A stretch of DNA of 19,489 nucleotides, taken from NCBI GenBank assembly GCA_934358495.1, contig CAKRKO010000049.1, forward strand, positions 1 to 19,489, written 5' to 3'. Source of the stretch: an uncultured Eubacterium sp. GTDB lineage: Bacteria > Bacillota > Clostridia > Lachnospirales > Lachnospiraceae. The notes under the pieces are model-generated. The model ran no database searches. It was not told the origin of the DNA and was given only the letters and a program-made list of their open reading frames with translations. Numbering within the stretch: position 1 is the first letter of the stretch; every line of letters starts with the position of its first letter. This document shows positions 14,814 through 19,489 of the stretch, in pieces. The translations under genes and the position numbers were made by a program.

Positions 14814-16222
14814 AATGTTTCCTCCGCTACCAGTGTTTTTGCCAGTGCCATTGCTTTGTTGCAGCACTCCTGATATTCTTTTTCCGGAACGGAATCTGCT
14901 ACAATTCCGGCTCCAGCCTGCAGGTAAACTTTTCCTCCTTTTTTAATCATCGTTCGGATCGTGATACAGAAATCCATATCTCCGGAGAAATCCACATACC
15001 CGGTAGCTCCGCCGTACAGACCTCTTCGTACTGTTTCCAGTTCATCGATGATTTCCATGGCACGGATCTTCGGTGCTCCGCTTAAGGTTCCTGCCGGAAG
15101 GAAGGAAGATATCAGATCAAATGGGTGATATTTTCCTTTTTTCCGTCCTTCTACCAGAGATACAATGTGCATAACATGGGAATAATATTGGATTTTCATG
15201 AAATCGGTTACTTTCACGCTTCCAAATTCGCTGACACGTCCCATATCGTTTCGCGCCAAATCCACCAGCATGACGTGTTCTGCCTTTTCTTTTTCATCTG
15301 CAAGCAGCTCTTCTGTCAGACGTTTGTCCTCTTCTTTTGTTTTTCCTCTCGGTCTTGTTCCGGCGATTGGACAGGTGTAAACACGTTTTCCCTGCTGCTT
15401 TACGATCATTTCCGGAGAACTTCCGATAACTTCAAAATTCCCAAAATTGAAGTAATACAGATACGGGGATGGATTTAGCTCTCTCAATTCCCGGTACAGA
15501 TCAAAGCCGGTCTGTTTTGTCTCCAGTGTCCATCTCTGGGATAAGACCGTTTGAAAAATATGTCCTTCACGGATGTAGTGTTTGATTTTTTCTACCTTTT
15601 CGTTGTATTCTTCCAAACTGTCAGACTGATGAATGATTTTTCCATCTCGATGGAATTGAAATTCACTGGCCTGTCCTCTGTTTTTTCTGGCTTCCTGAAT
15701 CATCACATCGGCCTCTTTTGATGCCCGTGCCTTTCCTTCTGCATCGTCAGCTTCCAAAATCACGGCTGTCATGGTCTCGGCCACATGATCGATCATTAAG
15801 AATTTTGTCATCAGCATCATCTGAATGGTCTCGATACCAATCTCGTCCGGGTTGTTATCCGGAAGCACTTCCGTGTAACGAATAAAATCATATCCAAGCT
15901 GTCCTACCAGCCCTCCGGAAAAATTCAGTTCCGCATGATCATTTTTTATCTCAAATTCGCTGTAATATTCTTTTAACAGATCCAGCGGATTTCCGTTTCG
16001 TACTTCCCTGCTGCCATCTGATTTGGTGATCACCAGGGACTGCCCATCGGAAGAAATCAGTTCCTCCGGCTCCGCTCCCATAAACGTATAACGGTCGTAG
16101 TTTTTATCATAGCTTTCCAGGAGAAATCCAACTTTGTCTCCTACCAGGTTCTGATACATGCCGATTGCTGTCTCATTTACGATACTGACAGTCTTTTTGT
16201 AAACTCTTAATGTACGTTTCAT
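14810..16222 (-). CDS. trpE: Anthranilate synthase component I TrpE
   Basis: TrpE converts chorismate to anthranilate using ammonia from TrpG, the committed and feedback-controlled step. The 470-residue protein carries the tryptophan-binding LLES element (34-37) followed by DRYTFMG, so allosteric inhibition is expected. The chorismate-utilising domain shows CPIAGTRPRG, LVDLARNDMGRVSEFGSVKV, PAGTLSGAPKIRAMEIIDE and GGATGYVDFSGDMDFCITIRT. I chose the ATG at 16222 because AAAGGA lies 10 nt upstream; an in-frame ATG ten codons earlier has no such site. First gene after the T-box leader, it overlaps trpG by 4 nt. Confidence 0.97.
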   Translation of the reverse strand: MKRTLRVYKKTVSIVNETAIGMYQNLVGDKVGFLLESYDKNYDRYTFMGAEPEELISSDGQSLVITKSDGSREVRNGNPLDLLKEYYSEFEIKNDHAELNFSGGLVGQLGYDFIRYTEVLPDNNPDEIGIETIQMMLMTKFLMIDHVAETMTAVILEADDAEGKARASKEADVMIQEARKNRGQASEFQFHRDGKIIHQSDSLEEYNEKVEKIKHYIREGHIFQTVLSQRWTLETKQTGFDLYRELRELNPSPYLYYFNFGNFEVIGSSPEMIVKQQGKRVYTCPIAGTRPRGKTKEEDKRLTEELLADEKEKAEHVMLVDLARNDMGRVSEFGSVKVTDFMKIQYYSHVMHIVSLVEGRKKGKYHPFDLISSFLPAGTLSGAPKIRAMEIIDELETVRRGLYGGATGYVDFSGDMDFCITIRTMIKKGGKVYLQAGAGIVADSVPEKEYQECCNKAMALAKTLVAEETL

Positions 16223-16286
16223 TTTTTTCCAGTCCTTTCTATCCTGTAACACTCCGCAGATTCTAAGGTTAGGCTTTTAATGGAAC

Positions 16287-16322
16287 AAAAAAATCCCTGA
16301 CTGTGATAATTCACAGCCAGGG
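16287..16322 (-). terminator. T-box leader terminator upstream of trpE
   Basis: On the minus strand CCCTGGCTGTGA (16322-16311) pairs with TCACAGTCAGGG (16306-16295) over a 4-nt loop, 12 bp with one G-T pair, followed by seven T residues (16293-16287). It directly follows the T-box sequence, so it is the regulated terminator that the antiterminator replaces when uncharged tRNA binds. Confidence 0.96.
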
Positions 16323-16612
16323 ACGAATATACGTTTCGTGGTGCCACCCTTTATTCATTGTGTTTTTTCTACAACTTTACTGTTGTTTCACACAACCTCA
16401 ATCCGATACGGAATCTCTTCGATATCTTTCCTCTGTAACGTGAGGACACGGCATCCGCTACTTGCATGCTTACAACTTGCTTTCGCTTTGCATCTCACAA
16501 ATCCATTCCCTTTATACTTACCTGCCGGAATCTCACCACCACCGGCTCTCTGTAAAGCAGTGCCATAAAGGTACTCCTTTTGTTCTTTGATTTTCGTTTT
16601 TGTCATTTATTT
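16287..16612 (-). promoter_or_regulatory. T-box riboswitch sensing uncharged tRNA-Trp
   Basis: The leader contains the conserved T-box AGGGTGGCACCACG (16350-16337) just before the terminator. The stem I elements are an AGTA near the 5' side, GAGAGCCGGTGGTGGTGAG for the distal stem, and GAATGGA on the 3' side of the specifier loop. The specifier is TGG (16505-16503), reading Trp. The antiterminator bulge UGGC matches the GCCA end expected for tRNA-Trp with discriminator G. When uncharged tRNA-Trp accumulates, the antiterminator forms and trpEGCFBAD is transcribed. Open frames across the leader are accidental. The 5' end is taken from the predicted promoter. Confidence 0.96.
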
Positions 16613-16618
16613 TTTGTT

Positions 16619-16647
16619 ATAGTAACACTTTACCGTAATGATGTCAA
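16619..16647 (-). promoter_or_regulatory. Sigma-A promoter of the trp operon
   Basis: On the minus strand TTGACA (16647-16642) and TACTAT (16624-16619) are 17 nt apart. It lies 7 nt beyond the stop codon of the upstream antiporter gene and about 7-10 nt before the T-box leader starts. Confidence 0.9.
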
Positions 16648-16654
16648 CACTTTT

Positions 16655-17998
16655 TTACAGGAAGAATATTAACATATCAACCACAAATACCGGTATCAGA
16701 AATCGCAGCGACCATGTCATATATCCAAAGAAGGATGGCATACGGATACCATTTTCTTCCGCAATGGATTTCACCATAAAGTTCGGTGCGTTACCGATAT
16801 ACGTATTTGCTCCCATGAATACTGCTCCACAGGAGATGGCCTCCAGCATAACCTGCGGCACGATACCAACACTGGTCTGTAGACCTGCGGTTGCCCCCAG
16901 GGTTCCTGCAGTGGTAAGGAATACCAGATAGGTCGGTGTGTTATCCAGGAAACTGGACATTGCACCGGTTACCCAGAACATCTGCCACGGCTGAGTTAAT
17001 CCAAGTTCTGCACCTTTTGCTTTCAGGATCAGAAGAGCCGGGATCATGGTAATAAAAATACCGATGAAAAGCACTGCAACTTCCTGAATAGCTCCCCAGG
17101 AAAAATGGTTATCTTCACGTACGCTTTTATTTGTTGTCTTGAAGGAAAGGAACGCTGCCGCCAGAATAATGATGACCTCTATCAGAGCTGCATATGTAAG
17201 CTCTACCTCTCCAAAAATGTGGATACCGCCGCTAAATGCTTTTGTGGACGGAAGTACACCACTTAAAATAACTGCTACTACGATTGCTGCAAGGAAAATA
17301 ATATTGTGTGCTCCTACTACACGGATTGCTGCTTTATCGTCGCTCTGTACTTTCGGTGTCAAACCATCTGCCAGATCTTTACGATATGCTCTGGAATCCA
17401 AAATATAGAAGATTACAAGTAAGATCGCAACATTTAAAATCATGATTGGGATCAGGCGCAGGCTCCAGAAGAACGGAACATTACGCATAAATCCCATCAG
17501 CAATGGCGGATCTCCCACCGGTGTCAGACATCCACCGATATTGGATACCAGGAAAATAAAGAACACTACAACCTGTGTCTTTCTGGAACGCCATTTATTT
17601 GCACGGATCAACGGGCGGATCATAACCATGCTGGCTCCTGTGGTACCGATCCAGCTGGATAACAGTGTACCGATCAGAAGCAGAATCACATTTACCTTCG
17701 GTGATCCACTAAGTTCACCTTCGATGGTGATATTTCCTGCTACGCAGAAAAGTCCAAATAATAATACAATAAAGGTGAAATAATCACCTACAATTACTTC
17801 CAGTAACTGCTCACCCATTACACCAAAGCCGTAACGGATTGCAAACGGGATCAGAAACAGCAGTGACCATGCGATAACTGCATATTTCTGGTTTCTCTCC
17901 CACCAGGCCGGTTTTACCAGCGGAAAAACCGCAATACTAAGCAGCATTCCAAGAAACGGAATGCAAAATAACAATGAAATTGAGTTACCCAAGTTCAT
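16655..17998 (-). CDS. NhaD/ArsB-type sodium:proton antiporter (ion transporter superfamily)
   Basis: This is a polytopic inner-membrane protein of 447 residues with roughly 11-13 hydrophobic segments, resembling the sodium:proton antiporters of the ArsB/NhaD/CitMHS superfamily. The signature pieces are SSWIGTTGASMVMIRPLI (115-132), SNIGGCLTPVGDPPLLMGF (152-170), LDNTPTYLVFLTTAG and GNAPNFMVKSIAEENGIRMPSF near the C-terminus. The two half-sites are the usual inverted-repeat core. The ATG at 17998 has GGAGG 8 nt upstream, five codons inside the open frame. The ion and direction are not settled by sequence; Na+/H+ exchange is the standard annotation. No terminator separates it from the trp promoter. 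Confidence 0.85.
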   Translation of the reverse strand: MNLGNSISLLFCIPFLGMLLSIAVFPLVKPAWWERNQKYAVIAWSLLFLIPFAIRYGFGVMGEQLLEVIVGDYFTFIVLLFGLFCVAGNITIEGELSGSPKVNVILLLIGTLLSSWIGTTGASMVMIRPLIRANKWRSRKTQVVVFFIFLVSNIGGCLTPVGDPPLLMGFMRNVPFFWSLRLIPIMILNVAILLVIFYILDSRAYRKDLADGLTPKVQSDDKAAIRVVGAHNIIFLAAIVVAVILSGVLPSTKAFSGGIHIFGEVELTYAALIEVIIILAAAFLSFKTTNKSVREDNHFSWGAIQEVAVLFIGIFITMIPALLILKAKGAELGLTQPWQMFWVTGAMSSFLDNTPTYLVFLTTAGTLGATAGLQTSVGIVPQVMLEAISCGAVFMGANTYIGNAPNFMVKSIAEENGIRMPSFFGYMTWSLRFLIPVFVVDMLIFFL

Positions 17999-18026
17999 TT
18001 GTGATACCTCCAATCATATCTAAAAA

Positions 18027-18056
18027 AATCTAATTCATCACAATTTGTTCAGTCAA
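18027..18056 (-). promoter_or_regulatory. Candidate promoter of the antiporter gene
   Basis: On the minus strand TTGACT (18056-18051) and TAGATT (18032-18027) are 18 nt apart, about 30 nt before the ATG. The -10 is weak, so this is only a candidate; the gene may also be read from the upstream unknown gene. Confidence 0.4.
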
Positions 18057-18115
18057 TCTCCCATCATATCTGACATCGATTGGCGTTTTTCGCCACTCAT
18101 CCCCAAACAAAGTTC

Positions 18116-18658
18116 TTATACCAGATATAAATTGTCATTGCTCATGCTTATATGTTCTCCGGAAGGTTCCAGATTTTCCTTCAACGGATAGCCTTTTTTC
18201 ATATTTTTATTCATGATGTAACCGGTATGCAGCATCGTCGCATTTTCGGTATCCGAAATCGCGTGCATCTTTCGTTGCGCAATATCTACTTCTGCATACC
18301 AGATTTCATACTCATCAGCCCTCGGAACTGCCAGATCTATGCCGTCATCGTCCAGACACAGGACATGACTCAGTTCATTTTCCGGCATACCAAGCAGTAC
18401 ACGGTCACTGGCCATCTGCCGGGCTACATCTATTTCACTTACTGTTCTTTCTTCACTTTCTTTTCGCTCTTCTTTCTCTTCCCGAACCTCATAATTGCAT
18501 ATCATGTCCTCCATGTTGTAACCACTCGGATTCCATGCACGGTACAGGGCCTGTGTGGACGCGCGCATGCCACTGATCATAATCCCCAGGATCAACGGCA
18601 CAAGCAAAAAAAGACAGATCGTTCTTTGCATTTTATTTATACTGTACTTTTGTTTCAT
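18116..18658 (-). CDS. Single-pass membrane or secreted protein of unknown function
   Basis: I do not recognise a family. The 180-residue product begins MKQKYSINKMQR. One hydrophobic segment at about residues 12-30 (ICLFLLVPLILGIMISGMR) is either a membrane anchor or an uncleaved signal. A Glu/Lys/Arg-rich stretch at about 57-75 looks like a short helical linker. The last hundred residues are soluble, acidic and contain AVPRADEYEIWYAEVDIAQR (110-129). There is no lipobox Cys. The ATG at 18658 has GGCGG about 9 nt upstream, while the open frame upstream lacks one. The composition is that of a normal gene. It precedes the antiporter by 117 nt on the same strand, so a shared transcript is possible. 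Confidence 0.75.
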   Translation of the reverse strand: MKQKYSINKMQRTICLFLLVPLILGIMISGMRASTQALYRAWNPSGYNMEDMICNYEVREEKEERKESEERTVSEIDVARQMASDRVLLGMPENELSHVLCLDDDGIDLAVPRADEYEIWYAEVDIAQRKMHAISDTENATMLHTGYIMNKNMKKGYPLKENLEPSGEHISMSNDNLYLV

Positions 18659-18685
18659 ACTCAAATTCCGCCTTTTGTCCGTACA

Positions 18686-18691
18686 ATTATA
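18686..18691 (-). promoter_or_regulatory. Candidate -10 box of the unknown membrane protein gene
   Basis: A perfect TATAAT (minus strand) lies about 28 nt before the ATG. A convincing -35 box at 17-18 nt is not seen (TGTTCT only), so the promoter is uncertain. Confidence 0.4.
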
Positions 18692-18810
18692 ATACAATTT
18701 TTTCAAAAAGAACAGACATAATTTGTTTTTTTTCAATACATATTCTATCCAATTTGTGTAAATATATATTTTTCCTCCCATCTTTCCATTTCTTACTACT
18801 GGTGTTTTAA

Positions 18811-18843
18811 TTATTCCTTTGTTCCAAATATCTGTATATTCAT
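18811..18843 (-). pseudogene. Ten-codon start of an ArsC/Spx-like gene (remnant)
   Basis: An ATG with AAGGA 8 nt upstream opens a frame reading MNIQIFGTKE and then a stop. MNIQIFGTKK is the familiar start of small ArsC/Spx-type thioredoxin-fold proteins, whose next residues normally bring a redox Cys. Nothing further of such a protein is recognisable downstream. The resemblance is short and could be chance, although the good ribosome-binding site argues for a true gene start. Confidence 0.3.
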
Positions 18844-18844
18844 A

Positions 18845-18979
18845 TCAGTATTCCTTCTCTATCTCTCCATCTATTCCATACCCTAGAATTAAAGCTTTCT
18901 TAACAGCTCGCTTGGCTTTTCCTGTTGTTCTTTCCTTTATTGATTTCTTTATGCTGGGTGTTCTCATTCCAAACTTCAT
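18845..18979 (-). CDS. Small basic protein, probably a truncated copy of a mobile-element-associated family
   Basis: The ATG at 18979 has GGAGG exactly 8 nt upstream and gives 44 residues, MKFGMRTPSIKKSIKERTTG then KAKRAVKKA and a degenerate tail ending EIEKEY. The first 34 residues recall small phage- or element-associated Firmicute proteins that continue with a GKKG and PKKAAYNKVYNKTT-like end, which is missing here. Highly basic (many Lys/Arg), it could bind nucleic acid, but no function is established. The family link is from memory. The open frame continues upstream of this ATG without similarity. Confidence 0.45.
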   Translation of the reverse strand: MKFGMRTPSIKKSIKERTTGKAKRAVKKALILGYGIDGEIEKEY

Positions 18980-19021
18980 CTTAATTGCCTCCGTTGTTCC
19001 ATAAAAATCACCTATAAAAAC

Positions 19022-19059
19022 AACCCTTACAAACAGTGCCACCACCATTCGTAAGGGTT
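19022..19059 (-). terminator. Hairpin AACCCTTAC/GTAAGGGTT, possible terminator
   Basis: AACCCTTAC (19022-19030) pairs with GTAAGGGTT (19051-19059), a perfect 9-bp stem with a 20-nt loop. On the minus strand GTTTTTAT follows. It lies upstream of the small basic ORF. The large loop makes it atypical for a terminator. Confidence 0.4.
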
Positions 19060-19116
19060 ATTATCATTTCAGAAATCTAACACAATATTCGATTATGCGT
19101 TCATCTGTTTTGCGAC

Positions 19117-19177
19117 TTTTAGATTACATTCCAGCCTGATTTGCGAACTTCTGAATTTAGATTCCTGCCTGTATTGC
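19117..19177. repeat. Imperfect direct repeat (TTTAGATT...GCCTG...TTGC)
   Basis: Copy 1 (19117-19145) and copy 2 (19155-19177) share TTTAGATT, then CC and GCCTG and then ATTTGC/TATTGC, with copy 1 having extra bases in the middle. It might be chance or part of a decayed element. Confidence 0.3.
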
Positions 19178-19256
19178 TACCTATATATAATACAGCTATG
19201 TATTTATCAGTATTTTCAAGAAATTTGTCTTTCTAGCTAATTAACGATTTCTGGTG

Positions 19257-19334
19257 TTCCCCAAATTTTTAAGTTGGGAATGATTTTGAGCATTTATTGC
19301 TTGATTTCAATTTCATTTTTTCTTATTTGGGGAA
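19257..19334. repeat. Inverted repeat TTCCCCAAAT/ATTTGGGGAA with competing inner arm
   Basis: TTCCCCAAAT (19257-19266) is perfectly complementary to ATTTGGGGAA (19325-19334). An inner AAGTTGGGAA (19271-19280) can also pair with the left arm, so two alternative hairpins are possible. Confidence 0.6.
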
Positions 19335-19340
19335 TCCTTT

Positions 19341-19380
19341 TTATAAAGTTGGGGAGTATTTTCGTTCCCCAACTTTATAA
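19341..19380 (-). terminator. Perfect 15-bp hairpin immediately after the right-edge gene
   Basis: TTATAAAGTTGGGGA (19341-19355) pairs perfectly with TCCCCAACTTTATAA (19366-19380) around a 10-nt loop. On the minus strand it begins directly at the stop codon of the partial gene and is followed by AAAAGGATTCC, so a clean T-tract is missing. It may act as a terminator through its AT-rich base or as an mRNA 3' end. Confidence 0.55.
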
Positions 19381-19489
19381 TCAGCAATGACTCATAGCTG
19401 AAATTCTCACTTTTCGAATTTCTTCATTATAATATTCTTCCGGTGTCTGTGTCTTCGCCACTCCAAATTTCTTAATTTCTTCTTCCATT
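19381..19489 (-). CDS. Unidentified protein, C-terminal end only (runs off the right edge)
   Basis: A minus-strand frame enters from the right edge and ends at a TGA (19383-19381). The visible 35 residues begin MEEEIKKFGVAKTQTPEEYY and end KVRISAMSHC. They are charged and helical in character. I do not recognise the family. The Met at 19488 may be the start or an internal residue, since the upstream sequence is not in the window. The perfect hairpin directly after the stop supports a real gene end. Confidence 0.4.
   Translation of the reverse strand, partial: MEEEIKKFGVAKTQTPEEYYNEEIRKVRISAMSHC

Larger units (their letters stand above)
18659..19380. other. AT-rich region with gene debris and hairpins
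   Basis: Apart from the short remnants at 18811-18843 and 18845-18979, I see no credible gene. The stretch holds a hairpin at 19022-19059, an imperfect direct repeat around 19117-19177 (both copies contain TTTAGATT and GCCTG), and the complementary repeat cluster at 19257-19380. Base composition is lower in GC than the flanking genes. Confidence 0.5.

Noticed and set aside
16388..16606. Open frame of about 70 codons on the minus strand upstream of trpE, with a possible leader-peptide look
   Set aside because: It lies wholly within the T-box leader, whose conserved elements explain the sequence. It has no run of Trp codons, so trp regulation here is by tRNA-sensing RNA and not by a leader peptide.
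18081..18095. TGGCG-TTTTT-CGCCA mini hairpin after the unknown membrane protein gene
   Set aside because: A 5-bp stem with no T-tract is too weak to call a terminator.
19060..19250. Possible CRISPR-like or phage attachment repeats
   Set aside because: Only two imperfect copies with unequal length and no spacer regularity; no integrase or tRNA nearby to support an attachment site.

Overview
The window looks like a chromosomal segment of a spore-forming, low-to-mid GC Firmicute, most likely a gut Lachnospiraceae (inferred from protein resemblance; no search was run). The left half keeps a core block known from Bacillus and many Clostridia: rpsT, gpr, spoIIP, lepA, hemW, hrcA, grpE, dnaK. All are on the minus strand except rpsT, which diverges from gpr. 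Only the first 25 codons of dnaK are inside the window.

Region 1 (1-5142) holds the CIRCE-controlled heat-shock operon hrcA-grpE-dnaK. It is preceded by lepA-hemW, which ends in a strong intrinsic terminator. Region 2 (about 5143-6600) interrupts the conserved block between spoIIP and lepA and is gene debris: a piece of an AAA-ATPase/DUF1703 nuclease-family gene and a decayed 3' end of glmS. The glmS remnant has an internal deletion and a 4-bp tandem duplication. Region 3 (6711-9487) holds spoIIP and gpr, both sporulation/germination genes with candidate sporulation-sigma promoters, and divergent rpsT, which has a consensus promoter, a hairpin leader and a TTG start.

Region 4 (9513-16647) is a complete tryptophan operon on the minus strand in the order trpE-G-C-F-B-A-D. 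It is driven by a sigma-A promoter and a T-box leader whose specifier is TGG (Trp), and it ends at a bidirectional terminator shared with rpsT. The operon covers every step from chorismate to tryptophan. Its unusual point is that trpD sits last instead of between trpG and trpC.

Region 5 (16655-18658) carries an NhaD/ArsB-type antiporter, whose stop codon lies 7 bp from the trp promoter, and a single-pass membrane protein of unknown function. Region 6 (18659-19489) is AT-rich and mostly non-coding. It has remnants of small genes (a basic 44-residue ORF, a 10-codon start of an ArsC/Spx-like gene), several hairpins, a cluster of mutually complementary CCCCAA/TTGGGG repeats, and the end of an unidentified gene running off the right edge.

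I found no CRISPR array, tRNA, rRNA, intact mobile element or clear new multi-gene system. The points most worth a second look are the two remnants between spoIIP and lepA, the rearranged trp operon, the rpsT leader, the unknown membrane protein and the repeat cluster at the right end.
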